64,000 bases of DNA, taken from positions 29,111 to 93,110 of the forward strand of contig NZ_MU078732.1 in NCBI RefSeq assembly GCF_014078545.1, in the 5' to 3' direction. The DNA is from Nitrosopumilus sp. b1. GTDB taxonomy: Archaea; Thermoproteota; Nitrososphaeria; Nitrososphaerales; Nitrosopumilaceae. Both the position numbers and the translations under genes were made by a program. Below are positions 26,001-34,529 of this stretch, piece after piece; within the stretch, counting starts at the first letter, position 1; each line of letters starts with the position of its first letter. Under the pieces are notes generated by a model, which worked only from the letters and a program-made list of their open reading frames with translations, ran no database searches and was not told the DNA's origin.

Positions 26001-26625
26001 AATAATTTCTAATTATTCTATCATCATTAATGTTTGCGACAAATGTTGCATTTGTAAGTATGATTCCTTGACCATCTGCATCCAACATAATTGGATGATT
26101 ATTTTTATCCCTAGCAAGAGAATGTTCCACATCAGGGTTTGAAAAATCTACCCCAGTATCCACAATAGCTATGTTTACTCCATTTCCTGTGTATCCATAT
26201 TTTTCATGAACCAATTCAGAATTAATTATAGATGCAACTTTTGATCCATCTTGAATTGAATTAGAATGAAAATCTACTTTAAAATCTTCTATTACGTGAT
26301 ACCCCCTTGTTTGTAATTTTGGTATCATCTCATCAGAAAATAAACCAACAAAGAAAAATCCTGTACCAGAGTTAATAGAGTAAATTTGATTAGATGAGAA
26401 TTGATTTACATCTACATTTTCATTCCCAAAAACAAGATATCGTTTTACTTTTGGGATAGTATCATGAATTTGTGGTGGTACTTCAACAATTCCTGATTTT
26501 GTGATTAATGGACTTTGGGAATTGATATTATTGGATAAAGGTAGATCACCGCCCAAAAATCCTTGAGCTGAAAAAGTCGGAAATAACAACAATACTATTA
26601 AAAAAATTGCCACTTGTGGCATCAT
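23038..26625 (-). CDS. giant secreted subtilisin-like serine protease (S8)
   Basis: A 1195-aa exported protease. A signal peptide (about 1-20) is followed by a pro-region and the S8 catalytic domain. The triad is Asp156 (IVDTGVDF), His426 (MGHGTSSAA) and Ser650 (GGTSMAAP), with the oxyanion-type SSAGNSGHG between the last two. About 270 residues separate Asp and His, compared with about 35 in subtilisin, which resembles the large insert of pyrolysin and tripeptidyl-peptidase II types. The remaining ~500 residues are beta-rich surface domains. It begins 30 bp after a membrane-anchored surface protein gene and close to the S-layer gene, so S-layer or surface-protein processing is a reasonable inference. 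Confidence 0.93.
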   Translation of the reverse strand: MMPQVAIFLIVLLLFPTFSAQGFLGGDLPLSNNINSQSPLITKSGIVEVPPQIHDTIPKVKRYLVFGNENVDVNQFSSNQIYSINSGTGFFFVGLFSDEMIPKLQTRGYHVIEDFKVDFHSNSIQDGSKVASIINSELVHEKYGYTGNGVNIAIVDTGVDFSNPDVEHSLARDKNNHPIMLDADGQGIILTNATFVANINDDRIIRNYSKTLPDFATSSVYKTRDGVFLDVKQGGKGTIIQIYNSFFPHQGPTPVFNGTLNDDMKIGKNSREFIDSKSGIYRLGVMYQGALEGPLTRLQVVPVLVVDANIAGVYDTIIPDLSTSWEDYVRFELPRGQKPNYDFDFTDEKPITLGSGNEILRYDFDKDGKFDYSAGTVGASVVDVYGAVTDTKSQLDKTLKAINGTVLPPMDPNGQFFGVMTDFMGHGTSSAASITSKGIEQYDIYNNTKKFSIKGIAPDAKIIPVKALWFGDSVYAWLWAAGFDNKNSKWEFQGHPRADIISNSWGVSNFPLMQYAPGMDLLSQILNTLTIPKSLDENYPGVLMVSSAGNSGHGYGTIGLPNAAPFGLAVGATTNNVFVGYGPFKDQPRFGNTTDHANHIVDFSSRGPGLIGDPKPDIMSIGAHGFTPSAVTKLKKDSKQEAFSLYGGTSMAAPLVSGSAAIVVEGLNDNSQKADSFRIKNILMSTATDLQNDPFTQGSGLVNVGSAIEFVKGKDGKFIVYNDATYTNIKKILDGPLSLINSTSFGLERFEMPSKIMHTSNWFGGQLLQGERSSAKFTIENPTNVTLKIQITPKYFELIKTDKFSGETIPHVQDPVLQKPNTFSPNYIQLADVKQYDDLASYYSEKKFIPEDASLLVLNANFNFKQFMNFTNDIYANDLRIASLYLYDWSDNNNDTKVSSDELSMVNRAGSWGTVQEMRVAEPSSKFSDVPLVGVYPVPTRYSYWLGDTRLNSTSMEYDLSANYYKKNFWSTIWLDNNFIEVPPESKSHVYATIFVPTGYQTGTYQGFLEFASDSHTVNIPVSFAVIQKIPKEDSLVLINGKETDDVLYGTSYTKGAFDMVNRYMAGDWRQFYFDINDAQINTAAIEISWENPDTNLSVFAVDPKGRIVQSNVPSGVFGHFMSWASNDWLGPSPFSQGGGFFPVKNKDDTSTVLYVPINQTGTYSLMTHTTLFGGNSTTEPITIAAKFTNISPNQ

Positions 26626-26655
26626 GTAAATTTCTTTGTATCTTTACTATTATAG

Positions 26656-27624
26656 CTATCTTCTTCGTGCAATGATTACTATTTGTAATGCTACAATAAT
26701 TCCAATTGATGCTACTATTGGAAAGAGTAATGAGTTTAATTGGACTGAAGCTTCTTCAATATTTCTTACAGAGTTTGAAACAGTAGATACACTTGCATCA
26801 ATATTACCACTTGCTTTTTCTAGTGTAGAGCCAAATCCTTCAATTTCAGATTTTAGGACATTTAGTTCAGCAGATGTTTCATCTAGAATTGAATTTAATT
26901 CAATTATTTGCTCAGATATTCCTTTGATATCTTGACTTAGTATAGTAGTGGCTGCAGAGCCATGAGATACAGTTCCTTGATGAAAGGTTACTACATGAAA
27001 GACATAAGTTCCCAATAGTTTAGGAATATAATCAACATAATACAATCCTTGATGTAATGTTTGAAATGAATTTGAAAGGTTTTCTACGGAACCGTTTGGT
27101 AAGTGCACATGTGTAGTGGCTAATAGGGTAGTGGGTTCACCTTCTATAAGCAATCCATCGCTAGTTGTTTGAACAAAAACACGGATTGATTCATTTCTTA
27201 CTCCTGTCTCAGGAACAAACACAATGGTGTTTATTTGTCTGTCAACTGGGACATCAACTAGCTCTGAAGTAGAAGTAAACTTTACATCAACTCTTTTTGA
27301 GATTCCATTTTGTTCTGGGCTGAGTACTTCAACAGTATATGTTCCATATGGAAAATTAGCTGAAGGAGACGGCCAAACCACCAATACATGATTGAACATA
27401 CCATCTTTGTCTACCTTTATTTGATCAAAGTTTGCTATTGTGCCATCTGGAGAAAATAATCGTATAAGTAAATCTTCGTTAGGTAGTGCATTACCATAAG
27501 TCAGAAGTGGTTGTCCTTCTGAATACACTTTACTGTTTGTAAAAAGATTAAGATTTTCAGAGTATGAATTTTGGATTAGTCCTAAGCTAAGAAAAATCAT
27601 CATACCAATAATAATTAGTTTCAA
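26656..27624 (-). CDS. surface protein with C-terminal membrane anchor
   Basis: A 322-aa protein with a signal peptide (about 1-22, ending near SYS-E), two or three beta-sandwich-like regions (about 25-115 and 125-225), a helical segment predicted to form a coiled coil (about 235-290), and a final membrane helix followed by RRR. The first part, with a TYTVEV type of strand, resembles Ig-like surface modules found in archaeal S-layer-associated proteins. It is the promoter-proximal gene of an operon with the giant protease. A coiled-coil stalk holding a protease or the S-layer to the membrane is an attractive but unproven model. Confidence 0.78.
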   Translation of the reverse strand: MKLIIIGMMIFLSLGLIQNSYSENLNLFTNSKVYSEGQPLLTYGNALPNEDLLIRLFSPDGTIANFDQIKVDKDGMFNHVLVVWPSPSANFPYGTYTVEVLSPEQNGISKRVDVKFTSTSELVDVPVDRQINTIVFVPETGVRNESIRVFVQTTSDGLLIEGEPTTLLATTHVHLPNGSVENLSNSFQTLHQGLYYVDYIPKLLGTYVFHVVTFHQGTVSHGSAATTILSQDIKGISEQIIELNSILDETSAELNVLKSEIEGFGSTLEKASGNIDASVSTVSNSVRNIEEASVQLNSLLFPIVASIGIIVALQIVIIARRR

Positions 27625-27711
27625 TTCGACATGACTTCTCCCATCTACTAGATATTACTTCTGCTAAAATGATCCAGATATTTGTGCATAACTTTCGTTA
27701 ACTGCTAAATT

Positions 27712-27728
27712 CAAAAAAAAGAAAAAAA
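27712..27728 (-). terminator. T-rich terminator of the S-layer gene
   Basis: On the minus strand, T7-C-T8 begins about 22 bases after the S-layer stop codon. A long U tract is a strong archaeal termination signal and fits a very highly expressed gene. Confidence 0.6.
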
Positions 27729-27750
27729 GGATAGTTTGATGTTTCTAGTC

Positions 27751-30700
27751 TTAATTTACAGTGATTGATAGTGTTTGTGGAGGTGACAATGCTGTTGGAT
27801 TGGTAATGCTCTCCCATACGAAGATTGTTGCTTCATATGTTCCGGATGCACTTGGAGTCCAAGACTGTGATGGACTAAATGATTGTCCAGCAGTTAGGGA
27901 TCCTTCAATCCATGACAGTGAAACTGTTACGCCGTTTCCATCCTGAATCTGTACGATATATGCAAATGATTGCTCTCTATCTTGGCCGTTTGCCAAATCA
28001 GCGGTTACTTGTACTTGTTGGTCTACGGATACACTAGATAGTGCATTGCCAAAGGCGTCAACAACTCTAGCGTTAGCAGCTGGTGCTCTCTCTAGAGGTG
28101 GTACAATTGTTCCGATGATGGAAGTGCCAGTAATGTCGAGTTCGTCTGCAGTTGTGTATGGATCAGGTAGTGTATTGTCCTCATATTCTGCGGTGATTGT
28201 GTCACCTTCTGAGACTCTGAGTCTGTGACCGGATGATTCATCGGTAGTAGTGAAGAACACTGTTCCCTCGAATATTCCAGTTGCCTCATTAGTTTCAGTT
28301 ACAGTCAAGTCAATACCACCAGCGTCGGAGTCAGACCAGACGTCAACGTTAAAGTTGTCGACTGCTTCTGGATCCAAGTTCATGTCTGGGTCAACTACGC
28401 GTACAACACCTGTACCTTTTGCTGGGTAGCTTGCCTCAAGCCACTGAACTTCACCGATATTCCATCGAATCAATGCTGATCCGACTACAGTCTCATCCTC
28501 TGAGAATTCAAAGGATACTGTAATACCATCATCATCGTCTGCTGGCAAGAATCCATCAGTTGGTCCTGACTGTGCAGATGACTTTGCTGGAGCGGTAATA
28601 TCGTTAGTGCCATCACCATCGGCATCGTGGATGAATCCTGTAAGGATTACTTCACCCGTGAAGATACCTGTGTCAGTACCTGTCTCGACGAGTCTGTATC
28701 TATCAATAGAGTTGCCTCTTGTAGATACCTTGATTGGATCGGTTTGTTTTTCACCAATTTCATCAATCAAGTCGCTGTCGAAGTTGTGGTCAGGTGCGAC
28801 GATGGTAATGTATACTTTATCAGTCCAAGTGTAAACTTTCTGGTCAAGTTCTACTGTTGCGCCAAAGTTGGATGTGAAAACGGTCAAGTTAATGTCCTCA
28901 TCTTCTTGTCCAACATAGTCTGCACCAGATGGTCCCCAATCGGTATATTCTAGTACAATCTCTTCACCTCTCTCTAATCTGTCGCCACTTAAGATTTCAG
29001 GAATCTCGATGACTATCTGGAAGATACCAGTAGAGTCACCTGTTTCTCTAAAGTCAGATGGTTCTGGATCAAAGGAAGCTGCTGCACCACCTGCGTTACC
29101 CATGGATAGGGTTGCAGCGTCTGAATCCCATTCAATGAGATCAAGATCATAGGTTTCAGCAACGTCATTGTCGAGGTCCCAGTCTGGTTCAATTACGGTT
29201 AAGATCATATCAGAACCAATAATGTAAACAGACTTGTCAGATTGTAATACACCATTTCTAAGGTCAAAGGTAGCAGAATCGGTTACAGTGTTTGGATCAC
29301 CGGATGCATCAGTTGGGTCAGTGTATTGTACAGTGATGATATCACCTTGTAAGATACAATAGTTTTGACCGCTTGCGGATGCAGTTGCAAATCTCATAGA
29401 CTCGCCGCCTCTAGAACCGTTTGTTTGGTGCTTAAATGAGGTGGTTTCTGGACAAATTGAGCTGTCTGGGCCATCAGTGTATCTGATGACAAAGTCTAGC
29501 TCAAAGATGCCTGCGTCTGGTGCGATTTCAGTGATTGGTCCTAGCTCTGTTGTTCTGGTCTCTTTTGCATTACCTACGGCATCGTTTACTCTAACTGGTG
29601 TTGAACCAGTTGTAATCTTACCTGAGGCTGCAGATACGTTACCAGCAGTTGCTAGTGTCAATACTTCGGCTGCTCTGGACATTGTGATCTTCACAGGGCC
29701 AGATTTGCTTGCAACTGATTGTTGGATTTTGTCCTCACCGCTTGCTGAGATGTCAAAGTCTGGATCGTTTACTCTGACGTGAATTGTCAAGTCACCCTTG
29801 TTCAAGAATGCACCAGCCTTTGTAATTGGTGTAGCAGCTGGGCTAGCAGAAGAGTCTGGTGACTGTGTAGACAGACTAGAAACTCCTGTTGCATGAATTG
29901 GGAATATTGAGAACTCATTAGTGTCAGATGTTCCTGTTGGAACAGTAAAGTCTGCTGGAATACCAAATGGAACTGGGTAAACAGTTCTATCTAGGCTGAC
30001 TGAACCAGTGTTGGCTCTGATTCCTGCAGAATCTCCGACTTCGATTATCTCACCGGATGCGTCTCTGTAATCAACATAGTTAACTTCCATATCAGTACCT
30101 GTTACGCTTGCAGTTGTAGTATCAGTGTTACAATAGTCTCCTGGGACTTGGAAGTCGCCAGTAAAGACACCGCTTTCTGCAGTTGTCTCAACTAAAGTAA
30201 ATCCTGTACTAACTAGACCTGTATCACCGGATGGTGCACATGTTGCAGTACCATCGTTAGTTGGGTTGTTGGTCCATCTTGCATCATCAAATGTGATGTC
30301 AAGTAATCTACCGAATGCATCTCCTTGAGAGTTGACTCCGTAGAATGGTGAACCTACAGCCTGGAACGCCTTGTCAGTTCTTTGAGTGACAACGGTGTAA
30401 ATTTCGATAGTATCTGTATCTGTGTTAAGGTCTTGGTCTTCAAGTGTTACGGTTACTGTGTCAGCAATCTTGTATGTGTTTGAATCAAATGAAACCACAC
30501 CAGAGTGAGAAGGTGCTTCTTGTTGGTCAGCAATCTGTGTTGTTACACCGTCTGCTCCCAAGTCGTTATAGTTAATTCTCACTGAATCCTCATCAGTAAA
30601 GTCTTCGTTGACAATAATTCTTAGGTTATTGTCAAATGCACGAATTCCTTCATATGTTGAGGATTGGTTAGTGTTTAGTTGGTTTAACATAATGTATTCA

Positions 30701-32973
30701 ATATCACCTACAAATACACCTGTGTTATCATCAGTCTCTTCTAACTCTGCTCTGTAAATTGCATTGTTGAATCTGTCTGAAAAGTCGACACCGTCGCCGG
30801 ATGTACCGAATTTAAAGAAGTCAACAGCTGCAGTCAAAGCTGTAGAGTTTGCGATAGTAGTTGCTCCTTGGTTAAAGACAAAGGCTACTTCGAGAGTGCC
30901 TGTGCCACCAATGGATGAGTCACCAACTACTGCACCGCCACCTAAAGCGTTTGCACTACCTCCAGCATTTAGTCTAATGAGACCTTGTGCTGAAGTTATA
31001 GCTGCTTTCGTAACGTTAACTTGACCGTTTGCTACTAGACCACCGCCTGTTCCGTTTTGGATCAGGATGTGGAAAGTATCGGTGTTGTTTGTTGCTGCAG
31101 TAATGGATCTAATATCGTAGTTAAGATAATGATAGATTGAGTTTGTTGTTCCGTTGTTAAGGAAGTCTGATAGATCATTCATGGTTGTACCAGTGAATGT
31201 GTAGTTAACAGCAAAGTTTGGTCTAAAGTTTACACAACTGTTGGCAATTGAGCCAGCAGTTAGAGTATTTGTAGTGAAACAACTTGTAATTTGCGTTCTT
31301 GCTCTTTGGCTGAATGCTTCAACTGTTGAGCTAGTGTTAACGGTGTCTACAGTACCAGATGATGCGGTACCATTATTCACGGTTACAAGAGTTGTACTTG
31401 CTGTTGTAGTTGTTGGAAGTGTAATTGGATTTCCAATCTTGATGGTTGGGATGAGTTTTACGGCTGCATTGTTTACATCCAAGTCCTCATCTGTTAGTGC
31501 ATTCAAGTTTGCGTCATTATCGGTTAAAGTAACTGCGATTCTCTCACCAGAGTTCCATTCATCGCCGACACTTGCTCCATCCATATCAATGGTTGCAAAG
31601 AAGTGTCCGACTAGACCTGAAACAAATCCTGGAGAATCATACTCTATCTCAAATGTCTGTCCTCTTACTGCATTTGATGCAACCTTTAGGTTTGCTTTGC
31701 TGTCACCAGAACCATAGTTGACAAAGGTTGCAGAGTTGCCACCTGTTTCAACAAAGTTTACTGGGAAGCTTGCAGCGGTGATTTGACCGCCAGTGCCTAT
31801 TACGGCTGAACCTTTGGTTGCGCCTGTTGCAGTGATAACAGTAATTGGATAGTCTTCGTTATCTTGTAAGTCGATTTGAGTAGTGCCTTGTGGGGCTCTA
31901 TTGATTGCTACTAGTTCATCAAAGTGTGGGTCACCCATTGTTGGTGATTTGGCACCAGAAGCATCTTTCAATGCGACTGTGTTAACAGCTCTTGCTGCAC
32001 CATCTTCATCATAAACACCATAGAATATGGTCTTGTTTGATGGATTAGTACCAAATATCCATGTATCTTCGTCAGTTGGGTCAACATTCAATCCTTGGTC
32101 AGCAATTGTTACAATAACATCTGCACCCAATGGGTACTTTGTTCTGTCAAGTACTGGTTTTGCTTCTGGAGCATCATCTAAGAGTAGTGTAACTGTTTCG
32201 CTACCGCCTGCTCTGTTGTATGTGATGACCATGTTTGAGTTTTCAGCAATATCAAAGAGTTGAATGAATGGCCAAAAGTTAGTATCACGGAATCCAATTT
32301 GTCCTGGTCCAGTTGCTGTAACGCCACTGTTGAGAGTTTCGTTCTCTCTGATGACGTTCATTATTTTATCACCTGGATTTGGGTTTGCACCTAAGAGAGA
32401 TGTCTTTGGTGTCAATGTTGCACCACATGCTACTAGAGCAGTAGTACCATCAGTTCCGTTGTTACCTGCACCTGCAACCTTTGCAAAGTATCTTGGTACC
32501 GCATACCCTGTTGTTGCAGACAAATCAATTCCTAGTGGAGTTGATGCGCTGTTCAAACAGAATTGTCCAACGTTTAGTCCAAGTCCTAAGGCTTGTGCTG
32601 TTCCGTTGGTGTTGCCCAATACTGCATCCATGTTTTGCATGGATACTCTATCGGCAACATAACCATACCAAGCACCATCAGTTGCTTGTGCCATTCTAAC
32701 TTTTTTACCGTTGAGTGATACATTAGGTTCACCTTTACCCTGGTCAGTATCACTGATCAGAGGATCTATTACAACAATCTCAATTACGTTTCCTGGACTT
32801 ACCTCATTTAGTGAGTTGTGTCCTTCACCGGAAACGAAAAGGTGTGGATTGCTTTGTGTGGCTACTGCAAATGCTTCAGGAGTAACTCCCGGAATAGCAA
32901 ATGTCAGTGAGCCAGCTATCATAATTGTCATTAATGTAAGACTAGTTATTTTACGTCCTATCTCGTTGTTCAT
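27751..32973 (-). CDS. S-layer protein, ~1740 aa
   Basis: A very large exported protein made almost entirely of beta-sandwich modules with many repeated features, such as VRVNDPD, TGIFxGxV and DxDLDxDxxxxY. A signal peptide ends near PEAFA-V (about residue 36). Size, signal and position agree with the S-layer protein of Nitrosopumilus, about 1730 aa as I recall. Base composition is visibly richer in G+C and codon choice more uniform than in neighbours, as expected for the most abundant surface protein. An EF-type DADGDGTND loop suggests calcium. There is no membrane anchor at the C-terminus (ends SITVN), so anchoring must come from another protein or the N-terminal domain. Confidence 0.92.
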   Translation of the reverse strand: MNNEIGRKITSLTLMTIMIAGSLTFAIPGVTPEAFAVATQSNPHLFVSGEGHNSLNEVSPGNVIEIVVIDPLISDTDQGKGEPNVSLNGKKVRMAQATDGAWYGYVADRVSMQNMDAVLGNTNGTAQALGLGLNVGQFCLNSASTPLGIDLSATTGYAVPRYFAKVAGAGNNGTDGTTALVACGATLTPKTSLLGANPNPGDKIMNVIRENETLNSGVTATGPGQIGFRDTNFWPFIQLFDIAENSNMVITYNRAGGSETVTLLLDDAPEAKPVLDRTKYPLGADVIVTIADQGLNVDPTDEDTWIFGTNPSNKTIFYGVYDEDGAARAVNTVALKDASGAKSPTMGDPHFDELVAINRAPQGTTQIDLQDNEDYPITVITATGATKGSAVIGTGGQITAASFPVNFVETGGNSATFVNYGSGDSKANLKVASNAVRGQTFEIEYDSPGFVSGLVGHFFATIDMDGASVGDEWNSGERIAVTLTDNDANLNALTDEDLDVNNAAVKLIPTIKIGNPITLPTTTTASTTLVTVNNGTASSGTVDTVNTSSTVEAFSQRARTQITSCFTTNTLTAGSIANSCVNFRPNFAVNYTFTGTTMNDLSDFLNNGTTNSIYHYLNYDIRSITAATNNTDTFHILIQNGTGGGLVANGQVNVTKAAITSAQGLIRLNAGGSANALGGGAVVGDSSIGGTGTLEVAFVFNQGATTIANSTALTAAVDFFKFGTSGDGVDFSDRFNNAIYRAELEETDDNTGVFVGDIEYIMLNQLNTNQSSTYEGIRAFDNNLRIIVNEDFTDEDSVRINYNDLGADGVTTQIADQQEAPSHSGVVSFDSNTYKIADTVTVTLEDQDLNTDTDTIEIYTVVTQRTDKAFQAVGSPFYGVNSQGDAFGRLLDITFDDARWTNNPTNDGTATCAPSGDTGLVSTGFTLVETTAESGVFTGDFQVPGDYCNTDTTTASVTGTDMEVNYVDYRDASGEIIEVGDSAGIRANTGSVSLDRTVYPVPFGIPADFTVPTGTSDTNEFSIFPIHATGVSSLSTQSPDSSASPAATPITKAGAFLNKGDLTIHVRVNDPDFDISASGEDKIQQSVASKSGPVKITMSRAAEVLTLATAGNVSAASGKITTGSTPVRVNDAVGNAKETRTTELGPITEIAPDAGIFELDFVIRYTDGPDSSICPETTSFKHQTNGSRGGESMRFATASASGQNYCILQGDIITVQYTDPTDASGDPNTVTDSATFDLRNGVLQSDKSVYIIGSDMILTVIEPDWDLDNDVAETYDLDLIEWDSDAATLSMGNAGGAAASFDPEPSDFRETGDSTGIFQIVIEIPEILSGDRLERGEEIVLEYTDWGPSGADYVGQEDEDINLTVFTSNFGATVELDQKVYTWTDKVYITIVAPDHNFDSDLIDEIGEKQTDPIKVSTRGNSIDRYRLVETGTDTGIFTGEVILTGFIHDADGDGTNDITAPAKSSAQSGPTDGFLPADDDDGITVSFEFSEDETVVGSALIRWNIGEVQWLEASYPAKGTGVVRVVDPDMNLDPEAVDNFNVDVWSDSDAGGIDLTVTETNEATGIFEGTVFFTTTDESSGHRLRVSEGDTITAEYEDNTLPDPYTTADELDITGTSIIGTIVPPLERAPAANARVVDAFGNALSSVSVDQQVQVTADLANGQDREQSFAYIVQIQDGNGVTVSLSWIEGSLTAGQSFSPSQSWTPSASGTYEATIFVWESITNPTALSPPQTLSITVN

Positions 32974-33000
32974 GTTATTGACATTTGGTAAAAATTTGAG

Positions 33001-33008
33001 TATAAAAG
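33001..33008 (-). promoter_or_regulatory. TATA box of the S-layer gene
   Basis: CTTTTATA on the minus strand is centred about 31 bases upstream of the S-layer ATG (32973), giving a leader of only a few bases. The palindrome at 33014-33028 lies just upstream of it. Confidence 0.6.
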
Positions 33009-33013
33009 GCTAA

Positions 33014-33028
33014 TGGACAATTTGTCCA
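33014..33028 (-). promoter_or_regulatory. perfect palindrome at the S-layer promoter
   Basis: TGGACAA and TTGTCCA are exact complements with one central base. The 15-bp element ends 6 bases from the S-layer TATA box, in the region where archaeal activators or TFB contact the promoter. It is a likely regulator site, and its position upstream of rather than over the TATA box favours activation. Nothing else in the 214-bp gap before the E1-like gene looks like a gene. Confidence 0.5.
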
Positions 33029-33187
33029 CAATTACTCATATTTCTATAGAAATTTCATTCATATTTAGATTTGTTTATAATTTTTACAATTTTTATTCTA
33101 ATTTTTTTAAATTGATGTTCGATCATTATCATCTATTACAGATTTTTTCATAATTTTACCCATTATTTTAAAATAATTCTATAGTAA

Positions 33188-34528
33188 TTACGTACTCTCA
33201 ATTAATGGAATCTTCTTTCCGGTTAGTCTGGAATACAATTCAATGGCATCATTTTCATTTTTTGTGCCTACAATCACTGCAGAGCCTTTCTTCATAAAGC
33301 TGACAGAGAGATTATTTGTTCGTAATGAAAGTCCAAGGTTTCCTTGATTTTCAACTAGGAATCCTTTTTCTTTTGCAGACTTTGAAATTGATTCAACATC
33401 AATATCAAACATTTGTGTAGGAGTTAATGAAAAGGTACGTTTTCCTCTATTTCGTCCACAAAGTTCTTCTATGATTATGACTTGTTTTTGTTTTTCCTCT
33501 TTCTTTCCTGAGCCACATACTGGACATTCCTCTGCTCGAAAAGTTCTAGTAGAAGAAAAATCTAGATTTTCTAAATCAATATGCAATATTTTATTTGATA
33601 AACTTGGGTTTTTACCAATTAAAATTTTTACTGCCTCTGCAACTTCAATCCCACCAACGATAGACAGTATAGAGGGATGCACCCCCTCAATGCTACAAGT
33701 GGGCATTGTATCCTCATCAAGTGCAGGAAACATGCAATGATAACATGCGGTTTCTTTTGGAAGTATGGTAAACACTTGTCCTGAAACTCCAACAGCAGCT
33801 CCAGTTACAAATGGAATATTATTTTCGATACAAGCTTTGTTTAATGCATATCGTGCATTGACACTATCTAATGCATCAATTACTATATCACAGCCTTCAA
33901 CAATTTCTGAAGCGTTATAATCATTAATAGAAACAGCTAATGCTTCAATGTTTACACTAGAATTAAGTTTCTTTAATTTTTTTGCAGCGGCTTCTACTTT
34001 GATTTCACCTACATCAGATTCATCAAATAGCGTTTGCCTATGTAAATTAGAAAACTCGATTACATCTCTATCAACTATTCGAATTTTGCCAACACCCATT
34101 GCAACTAATCTAGAGGTGATTGGATTTCCCAATCCACCGACACCAACAACACAAACCTTTGCATTGCGAAGTTTAATCTGCCCCTGATAACCAATCTCTT
34201 CAAGCATTACTTGTCGTGAATATCGATCAAGATCATCATTTGATAGCTCTGAACCTCCAGCTACTGCAGGTAAAATGTAGATTTCATCTCCATCCTTTAA
34301 TGCAGTATTCATTCCGTCTGAGAATTTTGCATTTTTCCCATTGATGTAAATGTTAATCAGAGAACGAGGGGTTCCATCATCGTTTAGTACACGTCGTTTA
34401 AAGTCATCACCCATTATCTCAGAAACTTTGGAAAATGCATCAGATAGAGTATCAGCAGATATCTCGACTTTTTTTTCTCCCCCACCTTGATTTAATACAG
34501 AAGGAATAGTAAATGTTAGACTAGACAT
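33188..34528 (-). CDS. MoaD/ThiS-like ubiquitin domain fused to E1-type (ThiF/MoeB) enzyme
   Basis: A 446-aa fusion. Residues 1-92 form a MoaD-like ubiquitin fold ending in the diglycine G91-G92 (PAVAGG). Residues 95-345 form a complete E1 adenylation domain: nucleotide loop GVGGLG (129-134), IVDRDVIEFSNLHRQ, catalytic cysteine C278 (MPTCSIEG), and zinc cysteines C262/C265 and C335/C338. A C-terminal ~100-residue domain is of unknown type. Known E1 enzymes adenylate a separate protein whose diglycine is free; here it is buried in the chain. Roles in thiamine, molybdopterin or tRNA sulfur transfer, or in protein modification, are all possible. It follows the threonine synthase gene by one base (TAG-C-ATG). 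Confidence 0.9.
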   Translation of the reverse strand: MSSLTFTIPSVLNQGGGEKKVEISADTLSDAFSKVSEIMGDDFKRRVLNDDGTPRSLINIYINGKNAKFSDGMNTALKDGDEIYILPAVAGGSELSNDDLDRYSRQVMLEEIGYQGQIKLRNAKVCVVGVGGLGNPITSRLVAMGVGKIRIVDRDVIEFSNLHRQTLFDESDVGEIKVEAAAKKLKKLNSSVNIEALAVSINDYNASEIVEGCDIVIDALDSVNARYALNKACIENNIPFVTGAAVGVSGQVFTILPKETACYHCMFPALDEDTMPTCSIEGVHPSILSIVGGIEVAEAVKILIGKNPSLSNKILHIDLENLDFSSTRTFRAEECPVCGSGKKEEKQKQVIIIEELCGRNRGKRTFSLTPTQMFDIDVESISKSAKEKGFLVENQGNLGLSLRTNNLSVSFMKKGSAVIVGTKNENDAIELYSRLTGKKIPLIEST

Positions 34529-34529
34529 G

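Noticed and set aside
27761..33013. Long plus-strand frames opposite the S-layer gene (up to 158 codons)
   Set aside because: They are shadow frames caused by the high-G+C, strongly biased codon use of the S-layer gene; none has a signal, domain or promoter.
33163..33176. TTATTTTAAAATAA palindrome after the E1-fusion gene
   Set aside because: Simple AT palindromes of this size are expected in such AT-rich intergenic DNA, and no promoter geometry supports it.
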